Program-made: the position numbers and the translations under genes
Part shown: in pieces, positions 28,117 through 38,065 of the stretch
Numbering within the stretch: the first letter of the stretch is position 1
Layout of the letters: every line of letters begins with the position of its first letter
The notes under the pieces: model-generated
What the model saw: the letters and a program-made list of their open reading frames with translations, nothing else
Told to the model about the DNA's origin: nothing
Databases searched by the model: none
Assembly (NCBI RefSeq): GCF_900277125.1
Contig: NZ_OPYN01000085.1
Coordinates: 62,001-126,000, forward strand
Origin: Pseudomonas inefficax
Lineage (GTDB): Bacteria; Pseudomonadota; Gammaproteobacteria; Pseudomonadales; Pseudomonadaceae
DNA: 64,000 nucleotides
Direction of reading: 5' to 3'

Positions 28117-29351
28117 GGCTGTTCCTCTTCTAGCTGCACGTCCTGCAGCAGCAGGGCGAAGTCGGCCAGCGCCTGTTCGTCGGCGGGGTTGCCATAGGCC
28201 TGCTCCCAGGCGCGGCTGAACAGGTCTTGCGGGGTCATCTGGGCCAGTTCGACAAAGGCCAGGTCATCGTCTTCGGTGTTGTTGCGGCCGGCGTATTCGG
28301 CGCTGATGCGGATCAAGCGCACGGCCTTGCCTTCCAGTGCGGTTTCGATCTGCTGGCGCAGGTCGGGTTGCGGCTCGTCCAGTATCACCCGCACCTCCAG
28401 CCAGGGCTGGCGGTTGGGGTCTTCGAGCAGGTCGATCACTGGCAGGTCGGCCAACTGTTCCAGCAGTTCGCCCAGTGGTGCCGGGCCGACCCTTTGCAGG
28501 GCCACGGCGCGCGGTACCGGGCGCGGTTCGACGCTGACCAGGCCGGTGCCGTCCAGCTCCACTTCCAGCACCTGGTGCGGGTAGTTGATTTCGGCGAACG
28601 ACAGCGGGATCGGCGAGCCGCTGTAGCGGATGCGTTCTTCGCGGTTGACCTTCTGCGGCTTGTGCAGGTGGCCCAGGGCGACGTAGCTGATGGCCTTGTC
28701 GAACAGCTTGGCCGGTAGCGCCTCGGCGTTGCCGATGATCAGGCTGCGCTCGGAGTCCTCCGACACTGCGCCACCGGCCATGTGCGCGTGGCTGATGGCG
28801 ATCAGCGCCTGGTCCTTCTTGCGCTTCTTTTGCGCGGCGGCGATCAGCTGCTGGTGCACCTGGGTGATGCCTTGCAGGTAGTCGTCGCCCAGTTGCGGGC
28901 CGGTCACTTCGGCCGGGCGCAGGAAGGGCAGGGCCAGGCACCAGGCGGCGACCTTGCCCCGGCCGTTGGTCAGCGGAATCAGCAGGCGCTCGGCATCCAG
29001 CTGGCCCTCGTCCAGCCAGTGCACACGGCCCAGGGCATGGGTGCGCAGGCGACGCATCAGCGCCGCGGGCAGCTCGATGCGCGAGCCGGAGTCGTGGTTG
29101 CCGGCGATCATCACGATGTCCAGCTTCGGCTGTTGTTCGTGGGCCTGGACGATGAAGTCGTAGAGACGTTCCTGGGCTTTGACCGGCGGGTTGACCGTGT
29201 CGAAGATATCGCCGGCGATCAGCAGCGCGTCCGGCTGGCGCAGGCGCAGCTGGCCGAGCAGCCAGTCGAGGAAGCAGGCGTGTTCGAAGTCGCGTTCCTG
29301 GCCGTGCAGGCTTTGGCCCAAGTGCCAGTCGGAGGTGTGAAACAGACGCAT
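28113..29351 (-). CDS. sbcD: Exonuclease subunit SbcD (Mre11-like nuclease)
   Basis: 412 aa metallophosphoesterase-fold nuclease. Motifs are TSDWHLGQSLHG at the N terminus, IAGDIFDTVNPP (about residue 45), IAGNHDSGSRIELP (about 80), then ISHAHMAGG and VALGHLHKPQ. I used the ATG at 29351 (MRLFHTSDWHLG), as in the family; the open frame upstream is REP-derived. It is first in the leftward sbcD-sbcC-GST operon. Confidence 0.96.
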   Translation of the reverse strand: MRLFHTSDWHLGQSLHGQERDFEHACFLDWLLGQLRLRQPDALLIAGDIFDTVNPPVKAQERLYDFIVQAHEQQPKLDIVMIAGNHDSGSRIELPAALMRRLRTHALGRVHWLDEGQLDAERLLIPLTNGRGKVAAWCLALPFLRPAEVTGPQLGDDYLQGITQVHQQLIAAAQKKRKKDQALIAISHAHMAGGAVSEDSERSLIIGNAEALPAKLFDKAISYVALGHLHKPQKVNREERIRYSGSPIPLSFAEINYPHQVLEVELDGTGLVSVEPRPVPRAVALQRVGPAPLGELLEQLADLPVIDLLEDPNRQPWLEVRVILDEPQPDLRQQIETALEGKAVRLIRISAEYAGRNNTEDDDLAFVELAQMTPQDLFSRAWEQAYGNPADEQALADFALLLQDVQLEEEQP

Positions 29352-29410
29352 GGATGACCTGTTGGTGTCGAGTCGAGCAAGCGGGGAAAGGGCGGTATGG
29401 TAACCCAAGC

Positions 29411-29520
29411 ATGGGGCCGCTGTGCGGCCCAATCGCCGGCAAGCCAGCTCCCACAGGGACTGCAAGAAGCTCTAGAACAGTGCAGAACCTGTGGGAGCTG
29501 GCTTGCCGGCGATTAGGCCG
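29411..29520. repeat. REP-like inverted pair, ATCGCCGGCAAGCC family
   Basis: GGGGCCGCTGTGCGGCCC is followed by AATCGCCGGCAAGCCAGCTC and CCACAGGGAC, and then by an inverted copy GTGGGAGCTGGCTTGCCGGCGATT. The palindromic core differs from the other subfamilies. Confidence 0.85.
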
Positions 29521-29569
29521 GTCGACTTTACCTCAATGCCAGGTGATATCGCCGGTCTGGCGGGGTGGC

Positions 29570-29675
29570 TGGCACCGGCTGCGCCGGTGTTCGCGGGCGC
29601 GCCCGCTCCCACAGGTATCTCACCGCCCTTGAAAGCAGTGGTGTTCCTGTGGGAGCGGGCATGCCCGCGAAGAGG
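29570..29675. repeat. REP pair, GCGGGC variant
   Basis: GCACCGGCTGCGCCGGTG is followed by TTCGCGGGCGCGCCCGCTCC and CACAGG. The inverted copy reads CCTGTGGGAGCGGGCATGCC and CGCGAA. Confidence 0.88.
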
Positions 29676-29692
29676 CCCACACAGGCAGCCGA

Positions 29693-31327
29693 TTACTTGG
29701 GATAGAGCGGCGGCAAGCTGCCGTTCTCCCCAGCCGGCAACAACACTTGCTCAGCTGGCGGTATTGTCCCGATCGCCCGCCACAAATCCTCACCCTGCCA
29801 ATACTGCCCACTCTCGCTGTACAGCGCCCCGTTCAACCCATCCAGTGCATCCGACAACGGCACGAACCGCGCCGCCATCTCGGCCAGGGTCTCCGGCTGC
29901 TGTCGGGCCCAGGCGTCCAGCGCCTGGCGGGTGGCCTGCGGGTCGTTGGCCTGGCACGCGCGCTTGAGATCATCCAGCAAGGTACGCGGGCTCGGCCCGG
30001 CCTGCGCAGCGCGCAGCACCGCTGGCTGCGAACGGGCGCGCCACCACAGGACAAAGCCCAGCACGGTGGTGAGGGCGAACATCAGGGTGGCCAGCTGCCA
30101 GGGCCACAGCAAGCTGCTGGCACTGCTGTTGTCACCGGCCGGGGTGTCGGCACTCAGCGCCGGGTTGTCCTGCACGTTCAGCGTGCGCGCCGGCAGGCTG
30201 CTGTGCTCCAGGTGGTCTTCGCGGGTGTTCCACCAGGCCACTTCCAGCGTCGGCAGGGCCAGCGCGCCGCTGTGGGTCGGCACCAGGGCTTCGCGCTCTT
30301 CGCGGTTGGCGATCATGCCTCGGTCGCTGATTTCGTTACGCAACAACGGCTGGTCGGGATAGCGGCGCAGGCCGGTGATTTCGGTGGCCGGCAGTGGCGG
30401 CAGCTGGGTGCTGGACAAGCCTTCGGCACGCAGGGTGATGTTGCGGGTCAGCGAGTCGCCAATCTGCACCTGCTGGTTGCCAGGGTCGGGGTTCCAGTGC
30501 TCTTCAAGGGTCAGGCTGCGGGCCGGCAGCCACGGCACGCCAGCAGGCCAGGCCGCCGGAATCGGCCGTACGGCCAGGCGCAATGGCAGTGAGCTGACCT
30601 GCACCTGGCGGCCGGCCCGGGCCGTGCCGTTGGCTTGCGGGGCTTCGTCCGGGCTGGCGGCAGCGGTGGCGGTGAAGGTCAGCGGCGGGATGTCGAGGGT
30701 GCCGCTTTGCTGGGCATACACGGCATAGCGGGTTTCGATCACGCCGTGGCGCACGCCGTTGATTTCCTTTTCATAGGTGCGCGATTCACCCAGCGGCTCG
30801 ACTTTGGCGTTTTCCAGTTGCAGCGGGCTGAGGCTGCTGTCGTCGTACAGTGCCACCGAATGGTAGATGCGCAGGGTGAGCACGGCCTGGGCCTGGACGT
30901 AGACCTCGCTGCTGTCGAGCGTGGCTTCGATGAACACCTGCGAGGCACTGTCCTGGCGGCTGGCATCGGCCTGCAGCACTTGCAGTTCGATGGCCTGGCT
31001 GTGCGACTGGCCCAGTTGCAGCTCGGGGATGCGCAGGCTGCCGCTGCGCCGCGGCAGCAGGGTGATGATCCAGCGGGTGCTGGCGCGGGTTTCGCCGTCG
31101 AGGCTGTGCAGGCTGTTCAGCTGGCGCGTGCCGCGCACTTCGAAGTCACCCTCCAGCGCGCGCAGGTCGGGCTTGCCGAACTGGGTGACGTCCTGGCTTT
31201 CCAGGGTCAGCTCCAGGCTTTCGCCGGCTTCCAGGCGGGTACGGTCGACGCTGGCGCGCAGCAGCGGTTCGGCCTGGGCCAGCACGGCCCACAGCAGACT
31301 GAGGAGAAAGACGCCGAAGCGACTCAT
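29693..31327 (-). CDS. BatD family protein (DUF7939-type, oxygen-tolerance operon)
   Basis: 544 aa. A signal peptide (MSRFGVFLLSLLWAVLAQA) is followed by a large periplasmic beta-rich BatD domain starting ASVDRTRLEAGESLELTLES. A membrane helix follows near residue 405 (LWPWQLATLMFALTTVLGFVLWW), with a C-terminal cytosolic helical tail. This is the standard BatD layout. It is last in the six-gene moxR/bat operon and its start overlaps the batB/C stop by 4 nt. The operon is associated with aerotolerance or stress in Bacteroides and envelope roles elsewhere; the mechanism is unsettled. Confidence 0.9.
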   Translation of the reverse strand: MSRFGVFLLSLLWAVLAQAEPLLRASVDRTRLEAGESLELTLESQDVTQFGKPDLRALEGDFEVRGTRQLNSLHSLDGETRASTRWIITLLPRRSGSLRIPELQLGQSHSQAIELQVLQADASRQDSASQVFIEATLDSSEVYVQAQAVLTLRIYHSVALYDDSSLSPLQLENAKVEPLGESRTYEKEINGVRHGVIETRYAVYAQQSGTLDIPPLTFTATAAASPDEAPQANGTARAGRQVQVSSLPLRLAVRPIPAAWPAGVPWLPARSLTLEEHWNPDPGNQQVQIGDSLTRNITLRAEGLSSTQLPPLPATEITGLRRYPDQPLLRNEISDRGMIANREEREALVPTHSGALALPTLEVAWWNTREDHLEHSSLPARTLNVQDNPALSADTPAGDNSSASSLLWPWQLATLMFALTTVLGFVLWWRARSQPAVLRAAQAGPSPRTLLDDLKRACQANDPQATRQALDAWARQQPETLAEMAARFVPLSDALDGLNGALYSESGQYWQGEDLWRAIGTIPPAEQVLLPAGENGSLPPLYPK

Positions 31328-33042
31328 CGTGGGGTTTCCTGTTGCAATTGCTGTTCATACCAGAACTTGCGCCGCAGCAGCTCCGCCGGGTTGTCGGGGA
31401 TCTCCCGCAGCCATTGTTCCAGGGCCTGGCGCTGTTCGGCATCGAGGCTGGTCGATATCGGGCGCTGCGGCGGCTGGATGACGCTGTCATCCGCGCCCGC
31501 CTGGTTGCCGGGCGCTGCCTGGCTGTTGCTGTTTCCTTCGCCGGGCTGTTCGGCGCTGGCTTGCTCGTCGTCGCCGGGCGTGCCCTGGGCCGGGCTGCTG
31601 GCCGAGCTGCTGTTGCCTTCGGTTTCGCTGCCGGGCGTGCCTTGGGCATCGCTGCTGGCCGGTTGTTCCTCGGCCTTGGCCTCGCGCTGTTGCAGCAGTT
31701 GCTGCACCAGTGCCTGGTTGTCCAGCGCCACTTGCAGGTCGGGCTGGCGTTCCAGGGCTTGTTCGTAAGCGTCCAGGGCCGCTTCCAGTTCACCGCTGCG
31801 GGCCAGGGCATTGCCTCGATTGTAGTGGGCGGCGGCGGTGTCGCCTTGGGAAAAGGCTTCGGCGGCACCGGCAAAGTCGCCCGCCTGGTACAGGGCCATG
31901 CCGCGCCATTGCGGATCCTGGAACTGCCGCGCGGCGCTGGCCGGGCGGTTTTGCTCCAGCAAGCGCTGGCCCTGCTGGTCGGGGCGCAGCCACAGGTCGT
32001 TGAACTCGAAGGCATGACTGGGTTGGGGCAGGGCCAGCAGCAGCGGCAGGCAGAACAGCCAGCCGCGCCGGCCGGCACAGGCGGCCAGCAGCAACAGCGG
32101 CAGCAGTAGCCAGTAACCCTGGTCGGCCCAGCTGTCCAGTTGCAGGGTCTGGCCGTCATTGCGCCCGGCGCGCGGGTTGTCGAACAGGCCCAGGCCGCGC
32201 AGGTCGAGGTCGTCGATGCGGGCATGCCGGTAGCGCCCGCCGGTGCTGCTGATGAAGCCCTTGAGGCTGGTGCTGTCCAGGCGCGGCAACAGGATGCCGC
32301 CCTGGTCGTCCTTGAGGTATTCGCCGTTGGCCTGGCGCACGGGTGTGCCTTCGCGGCTGCCGATGCCCAGCATCAGCAAGCTCGGGCCCTGGCGGCCGAG
32401 GGCCTGGGCGATACCTTGGCGCTCCGGGGCGCTGAGCGACGAGCCGACCAGCAGCAGGCGGCCCTGGCCCAGGCCGCTCTGGGCCAGCAGGGCCAGGCCT
32501 TTTTGCACGGCCAGGTCGGCGCGCTGGCCGGGCTTGGGCATGATCGACGGGTCGATCGCCTCGAGCAGGTTGCGGCTGGTGGCCAGGTCGTCGGACAGCG
32601 GCACCAGGGTGTGTGCGGAGCCAGCATAGACCACCAGCGCGGTCTGGCTGTCGCGGCGGTGCTCCAGCAGGTCGAGGATTTTCCGCCGTGCCTGCTCCAG
32701 GCGGTTGGGCGGGCTGTCTTCGGCGAGCATCTGCGGGGTCAGTTCCAGCAGGATCACCAGCGGGTCGGCCGGGCGCTGGCGGCTTTCCTCAACGCGCTGC
32801 CAGCTGGGCCCGAGCAGGGCCAGGATCACCAGCGTCCAGGCCAGGCCCAGCGCTACCCACGGCAGCTTGCTGGTGCTGCCGCTGCCACCGCCGAGCAGCA
32901 CGCCATGGAACGCCGGGGGCAGAATCATCTGCCAGCGCCCGGCGCGCTTGCGCCGATGCCACAGTTTGTACAGCAGCCAACCGAGCAGGGGCACGGCCAG
33001 CAGCCAGAGCGGGCGCAACCATTCGGGCCACAGTTGGATCAT
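31324..33042 (-). CDS. VWA-TPR protein, BatB/BatC fusion with degenerate MIDAS
   Basis: 572 aa from ATG 33042 (MIQLWPEWLRPLWLLAVPLL). Two N-terminal helices (about residues 8-22 and 54-72) precede a VWA domain (about 90-290). A further helix lies near 315-345, TPR-like repeats are at about 375-455 (YNRGNALARSGELEAALDAYEQALERQPD), and a long Ser/Gln/Gly/Ala-rich low-complexity tail follows. The usual DxSxS metal site of VWA domains reads VILLELTPQMLAED, so the coordinating residues are lost, unlike the neighbouring BatA. The start overlaps the batA stop (ATGA). It probably acts as a membrane scaffold with BatA. Confidence 0.9.
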   Translation of the reverse strand: MIQLWPEWLRPLWLLAVPLLGWLLYKLWHRRKRAGRWQMILPPAFHGVLLGGGSGSTSKLPWVALGLAWTLVILALLGPSWQRVEESRQRPADPLVILLELTPQMLAEDSPPNRLEQARRKILDLLEHRRDSQTALVVYAGSAHTLVPLSDDLATSRNLLEAIDPSIMPKPGQRADLAVQKGLALLAQSGLGQGRLLLVGSSLSAPERQGIAQALGRQGPSLLMLGIGSREGTPVRQANGEYLKDDQGGILLPRLDSTSLKGFISSTGGRYRHARIDDLDLRGLGLFDNPRAGRNDGQTLQLDSWADQGYWLLLPLLLLAACAGRRGWLFCLPLLLALPQPSHAFEFNDLWLRPDQQGQRLLEQNRPASAARQFQDPQWRGMALYQAGDFAGAAEAFSQGDTAAAHYNRGNALARSGELEAALDAYEQALERQPDLQVALDNQALVQQLLQQREAKAEEQPASSDAQGTPGSETEGNSSSASSPAQGTPGDDEQASAEQPGEGNSNSQAAPGNQAGADDSVIQPPQRPISTSLDAEQRQALEQWLREIPDNPAELLRRKFWYEQQLQQETPR

Positions 33043-34115
33043 CGCCGCCTCCTCAGGCGCAGGCGCTTCAGGCGCTGGCGCCATTCCGGGTGCGGTTGCA
33101 GGAAGCGCGGCTTGCGCAGCAGGCGGTGCAGCAGGTTGTCGGGCCATTGCACGGCCAGCACCAGCAGCACGCTCAGCAACAGGGCCAGGGCCAGGGGCCA
33201 GGCATACAGCGCCTTGGCGGTGCGTGCCTGGGTCGGTTGCTGGGCCACCGGTTCGAGTTGGTCGAGGGTGTCGCCAATGGCGTCCAGTTCGGCGCCGTCA
33301 TGGGCGCGGAAGTAGCTGCCGTGGGTGATGTCGGCAACTTCCTTGAGCGAAGCTTCGTCCAGGTCCAGGCTCGGGTTCAGGCCGAGCAGGCCTGGGGTGC
33401 CACTGGCTTCGGGGTTGGCGCCGATGCCGATGGTATAGATGCGCACGCCTTCCTGGGCGGCCAGGCGGGCGGCGGTCAGCGGGTGGATCTGCCCACCGTT
33501 GTTGGCGCCGTCGGTGATCAGCACCAGCACTCGGCTTTGTGCCGGGCGTTGGCGCAGCCGCTTGACCGCCAGGCCAATGGCGTCGCCGATGGCGGTGTTC
33601 TTGCCGGCGATGCCGATCTGCGCCTCGTCGAGGAAGGTGCGCACGGTGCGCCGGTCGAAGGTGAGCGGAGCCTGCAGGTAGGCCTGGCTGCCGAACAGGA
33701 TCAGGCCCACGCGGTCGCCCTCGCGGTCCTGCAGGAAGTCGCCGAGCAGCGCCTTGACCAGGTCAAGGCGGCTGATCTCTTCGTTCTGCCATTGCATGTC
33801 GGGGAAGTCCATCGACCCGGACACATCCACCGCCACCAGCAGGTCGCGGCCGCTGGCAGCTACCGGCACCGGCTCGCCCAGCCATTGCGGGCGGGCGGCG
33901 GCGCACAGCAGCAACAGCCAGATGACGACAAAGGGCGCCTGCTGGCGCCAGGTCGGCAGGTTGAGCCGCGCGCGGCGCCCGGCCAGGCCTTCCAGTTCGT
34001 CGAGGAAGCCCACCTTGAGCACCGGTTCGCCGCTGTCGGCGGCCGGCAGCACCAGGCGCGCCAGCCACGGCAGCGGCAACAGGATGAACACCCACGGCCA
34101 GGCCAGTTCAAACAT
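33039..34115 (-). CDS. VWA domain protein BatA
   Basis: 358 aa inner-membrane protein. Helices lie at about residues 5-22 and 60-75, and a C-terminal helix at about 312-335. The VWA domain between them has an intact MIDAS: DVSGSM (about 95), the Thr in AGKNTAIGDAIG, and ITDGANNGG. It lies in the MoxR-bat operon and overlaps DUF4381 by 8 nt. MoxR ATPases commonly act on VWA partners in the same operon. Confidence 0.93.
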   Translation of the reverse strand: MFELAWPWVFILLPLPWLARLVLPAADSGEPVLKVGFLDELEGLAGRRARLNLPTWRQQAPFVVIWLLLLCAAARPQWLGEPVPVAASGRDLLVAVDVSGSMDFPDMQWQNEEISRLDLVKALLGDFLQDREGDRVGLILFGSQAYLQAPLTFDRRTVRTFLDEAQIGIAGKNTAIGDAIGLAVKRLRQRPAQSRVLVLITDGANNGGQIHPLTAARLAAQEGVRIYTIGIGANPEASGTPGLLGLNPSLDLDEASLKEVADITHGSYFRAHDGAELDAIGDTLDQLEPVAQQPTQARTAKALYAWPLALALLLSVLLVLAVQWPDNLLHRLLRKPRFLQPHPEWRQRLKRLRLRRRR

Positions 34116-34602
34116 GCTTGCGAATCCAGGTTTCGACGGCCTGGCTGAGCCCGGCGATGGCCTTGTCGTCGAGCTTGCACTCGGGTTTGTAGGCGCCTTC
34201 GACCAGCACCATCCAGCGGGTCAGGCCGGCGGCCGGGCAGCGGTTGTCGAGAAACGCCAGCCACTGGCGGCCGTTGAGGGTATGGCTGTTGGCGCCCGGG
34301 TAGTGGCTGCGGCACAGGCGCTTGAGCAGGGCGTTGATCTGTTGCAGCCAGGCCCCGGCCGGGGCGCCGTCGTAGGGGCGCGGCAGGCGCGCCAGTTCGG
34401 CCAGCGCTTCCACGCGTACCGGGTCCAAGGGTTGCTCGGCACGCACGATGCGGCGTTTGCCCGGGCGCCAGCGGCGCACCCGCCACAGGCCCCAGGCCAG
34501 CAGCGGCAGCACGGCCAGCAGCAGCCACCAGCCTGGTGCCGGTGGCCACAGGCCGATCGGCGCGGGGGCGATCAGCGGCTGCAGTTGGTCAAGCGGGTTC
34601 AT
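34108..34602 (-). CDS. DUF4381 domain protein
   Basis: 164 aa. One membrane helix near the N terminus (GWWLLLAVLPLLAWGLW, about residues 24-40) is followed by an Arg-rich stretch and a soluble helical domain (LAELARLPRPYDGAPAG...WLAFLD). This is the DUF4381 protein typical of Proteobacterial moxR-DUF58-bat operons. Function unknown; position suggests a structural partner of BatA. Confidence 0.9.
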   Translation of the reverse strand: MNPLDQLQPLIAPAPIGLWPPAPGWWLLLAVLPLLAWGLWRVRRWRPGKRRIVRAEQPLDPVRVEALAELARLPRPYDGAPAGAWLQQINALLKRLCRSHYPGANSHTLNGRQWLAFLDNRCPAAGLTRWMVLVEGAYKPECKLDDKAIAGLSQAVETWIRKHV

Positions 34603-34615
34603 TGGCCGCTGCTCT

Positions 34616-35560
34616 TCATGACGCGCTCCGCGGCCGCTGGGCGTTCAGGTATTCGCGCAGTTGCTCGATCATTTCGCTTTGGGTACTCAGGGGCATCAGC
34701 AGCACACGCAGCTTTTGCGCCATCAGTTCCCAGCGCTCGATGCGCGCTTCGGCCTGCTGGCGGTAGGCCTGGCGCAGGTTGGCGTCCAGGGTGTCGAGCT
34801 CCAGCTGCGCGCTGCGCTGGGCGAAGCGCAGCAGGCCGGCGGCGGGCAGGGCGTGGTCGAGCGGGTCGGACACCGGCATCAGCAGCAGGTCGCAATGGCG
34901 CGAGAGCATGGCCAGGTGCTGCTCCACCTGGGCGGTGAGCGAGCGCTCATCGCAGATCACGATGGCCAGGCTGCCGGGGCGCAGCACTTCGCGGGCGCGG
35001 CGCAGGGCCAGGCCGAGGCTGTCGGCGCCGGGGCTGGCCTCGGTGTGCAGCGCCTGGTTGACCTTGGCCAGGCGGTTGAGCAGTTGCAGCAGGCTCTGCT
35101 TGCTGCGCCGGGGCTTGATTTCGTGGTGCTCGTTGTCGCCGAACACCAACCCACCGATGCGGTCGTTGTGGCCCAGTGCGGCCCAGCCGAACAGCGCTGC
35201 GGCCTGGGCGGCCAGCACCGACTTGAACATCAGCCCCGAGCCGAAGAACAGCCGTTGGCTCTGCTCGACGAGGATGAAGATGGGGCGTTCGCGCTCTTCA
35301 TGGAACAGCTTGGTGTGCGGCTCCTGGGTACGCGCGGTGACTCGCCAGTCGATGTTGCGTACATCGTCGCCGGCCTGGTACACGCGCACCTGGTCGAAGT
35401 CCACGCCGCGCCCGCGTAATTTGGAGTGGTGCAGGCCCACCAGCGGGCTGCGCTGGCCGGGCCGGGAAAACAGCTGGATTTCGCGCACGCGGTGGCGCAT
35501 GTCGATCAGCTCGGCAAGGCCGATGCGGATGCCGGGTTCGGCCAGCGACGCGGTGGGCAT
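34616..35560 (-). CDS. DUF58 domain protein
   Basis: 314 aa from the ATG at 35560, 4 nt after the moxR stop. The DUF58 signature is clear: GLHHSKLRGRGVDFDQVRVYQ, then GDDVRNIDWRVTARTQEPHTKLFHEERERP (about residues 50-95). This is followed by a VWA-like fold (PIFILVEQSQRLFFGSG) in which the metal site is also atypical. It is cytosolic and placed between moxR and DUF4381, as in many bacteria. Probably a client or adaptor of the MoxR ATPase. Confidence 0.93.
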   Translation of the reverse strand: MPTASLAEPGIRIGLAELIDMRHRVREIQLFSRPGQRSPLVGLHHSKLRGRGVDFDQVRVYQAGDDVRNIDWRVTARTQEPHTKLFHEERERPIFILVEQSQRLFFGSGLMFKSVLAAQAAALFGWAALGHNDRIGGLVFGDNEHHEIKPRRSKQSLLQLLNRLAKVNQALHTEASPGADSLGLALRRAREVLRPGSLAIVICDERSLTAQVEQHLAMLSRHCDLLLMPVSDPLDHALPAAGLLRFAQRSAQLELDTLDANLRQAYRQQAEARIERWELMAQKLRVLLMPLSTQSEMIEQLREYLNAQRPRSAS

Positions 35561-35564
35561 GGGC

Positions 35565-36524
<960 letters not shown>

Positions 36525-36614
36525 CGGTGACGGTTCCTGGTATGGGGCCGCAGGCGGCTGGAAGCAGCTGCCCTGGCAAGGGGTGATACTTTAATCCATC
36601 CGGGGGGGTGGCGA

Positions 36615-36743
36615 CCAATGGCGGCAGGGAAATTTATCCTTGCCGGGGGCCATGCAGGTCCGGAATTGTCCTGCATGTGGCTGGCCATTGGCTGATAGCC
36701 CGCAGCGGTGTGCTGGCGCCTGCTTGTGCTTTTTGCACAAGCA
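36615..36743 (+). promoter_or_regulatory. Structured leader upstream of the DUF2235 gene
   Basis: Three dyads sit in the 5' region. CCAATGGC (36615) pairs with GCCATTGG (36684). GCCATGCAGG (36649) pairs with CCTGCATGTGGC (36670) with one bulge. TGCTTGTGC-TTTTT-GCACAAGCA (36721-36743) is a perfect 9-bp stem directly before the AGGAGG ribosome site. The second lies inside the first. These could be operators or an RNA leader; the last could occlude the ribosome site or insulate from upstream transcription. Confidence 0.5.
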
Positions 36744-36755
36744 GGAGGCACGAAG

Positions 36756-38063
36756 ATGGACCTGAACAGCTGTAGCACTGCACGCACCACGCCAGTCACC
36801 CTGCGCTTTGGCGTGTTCTTCGATGGCACCGGTAACAACCATCACAATGTGATGGCGGTGGACGCACCGGCGGGCAAGGGGGCCAGTTATGCCAATGCCT
36901 TGAGCAATGTGGCCCTGTTGCATGCGCTGTACCCGGCGCAGGGGGCCAATGCTGATGGGACCATGGCGTTTCTGAAGCGCTATATCGAGGGCGTGGGCAC
37001 CCTGGCGGGGGAGGCGGACCATGCCTATGCCTCGGCCACCGGGTGTGGAAGCAGGGGGGCCGAGGCGCGGGTCGAGGAGGCCCTGGCGGGGATTGCCGAG
37101 CAGCTGCGGGACTGGTGTGAGGCGCACCCACAGGCAAGGCTCGAGCGGGTCGAGTTCGACCTGTTCGGTTTCAGCCGGGGCGCGGCGGCGGTGCGGCATC
37201 TGGCCAACCTCTTGCACGATGGCGGCGGCGAACGCTTGGCTGTGCCCTGCGGCATCGTGATCAATTTCATCGGCCTGTTCGACACAGTGGCGGCGATCAT
37301 TGCGCCGCTGCAGGGTGACTTCGATCCCGCCGACGACCGCCATGGTGGCTTGCGCCTGGGCCTGGGCGCGGGCATTGCCCGGCAAATGGTGCAACTGGTG
37401 GCGGGGGACGAGCAGCGGCACAACTTCCCACTGGTGCGCAGTGGCCATGACATCATTTTGCCTGGCGTGCATTCGAACATTGGCGGTGGTTACCCAGATA
37501 CCACGCAGGAGCAGGTGCTACTGTGCAAACCGCAGTCACAACGGGTGCCGCAGGGTATGCGCGCCGAGAAGACTCGCGTGCATGCCGGCGTCAGTGCCTT
37601 GCTGGTGTCGGCATTCGGCGAACTGGGGGCGCCCAGGCCGCAGGTGCTGGTCTGGGAGGAGCCGATTCCCGGTGGCCTGCCGAGCGAGGCGCAAAAGCAG
37701 GTTTATGCGGCGGTGTATCGCGAGCGGGAAGTAGCGGGGCAGCTTTCCCGGGTTTACCTGAGCATCATGCGCGAGTTGGCGGTGCGGGCGGGTGTGCCGT
37801 TTGCGCCTTTGGGCGGGCAGGCTGAGCATCGGTTGCCGGAGGAGTTGCTGGGCATCAGCCGCAAGTTGCACGAATTTGCTTTGGGTGAATGCGAAGAGCC
37901 TGGATTGACCGAGGATGAGCTGGGTTTGTTGCGCGACAGATATGTGCATGCGTCGGCGAACTGGAACGCGTTGAAGGGGCTGCGTAACAGTGTGCTGGAT
38001 GTGTTGTTCGTCAATCGGCCGGGGGCAGGGGGGCGGGTGATGCATGCCAATCCAGTCGCTTGA
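36756..38063 (+). CDS. DUF2235 alpha/beta hydrolase (Tle-like phospholipase candidate)
   Basis: 435 aa. The DUF2235 opening GVFFDGTGNNHHN is at about residues 19-31, the nucleophile elbow FGFSRGAAAVRHL has Ser at about 140, and VHSNIGGGYPD supplies the conserved HSxxGGGY block. This family includes the Tle1-type type VI secretion lipases. No VgrG, PAAR, DUF4123 or clear immunity gene is adjacent and no signal peptide is visible, so effector status is unproved. ATG at 36756 follows AGGAGG. Codon usage in the last third looks slightly less GC-biased than the neighbours, which may suggest recent acquisition. Confidence 0.85.
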   Translation: MDLNSCSTARTTPVTLRFGVFFDGTGNNHHNVMAVDAPAGKGASYANALSNVALLHALYPAQGANADGTMAFLKRYIEGVGTLAGEADHAYASATGCGSRGAEARVEEALAGIAEQLRDWCEAHPQARLERVEFDLFGFSRGAAAVRHLANLLHDGGGERLAVPCGIVINFIGLFDTVAAIIAPLQGDFDPADDRHGGLRLGLGAGIARQMVQLVAGDEQRHNFPLVRSGHDIILPGVHSNIGGGYPDTTQEQVLLCKPQSQRVPQGMRAEKTRVHAGVSALLVSAFGELGAPRPQVLVWEEPIPGGLPSEAQKQVYAAVYREREVAGQLSRVYLSIMRELAVRAGVPFAPLGGQAEHRLPEELLGISRKLHEFALGECEEPGLTEDELGLLRDRYVHASANWNALKGLRNSVLDVLFVNRPGAGGRVMHANPVA

Positions 38064-38065
38064 GC

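Larger units (their letters stand above)
29352..29692. other. Intergenic region sbcD/batD filled with repeats
   Basis: 341 nt without a gene. It holds the sbcD upstream region (29352-29410) and two separate REP pairs annotated at 29411-29520 and 29570-29675. No further structure was recognised. Confidence 0.7.

Noticed and set aside
26560..28197. 545-codon plus-strand frame opposite sbcC
   Set aside because: Leu/Gln-rich repeats mirror the coiled-coil codons of sbcC; no start signal or domain.
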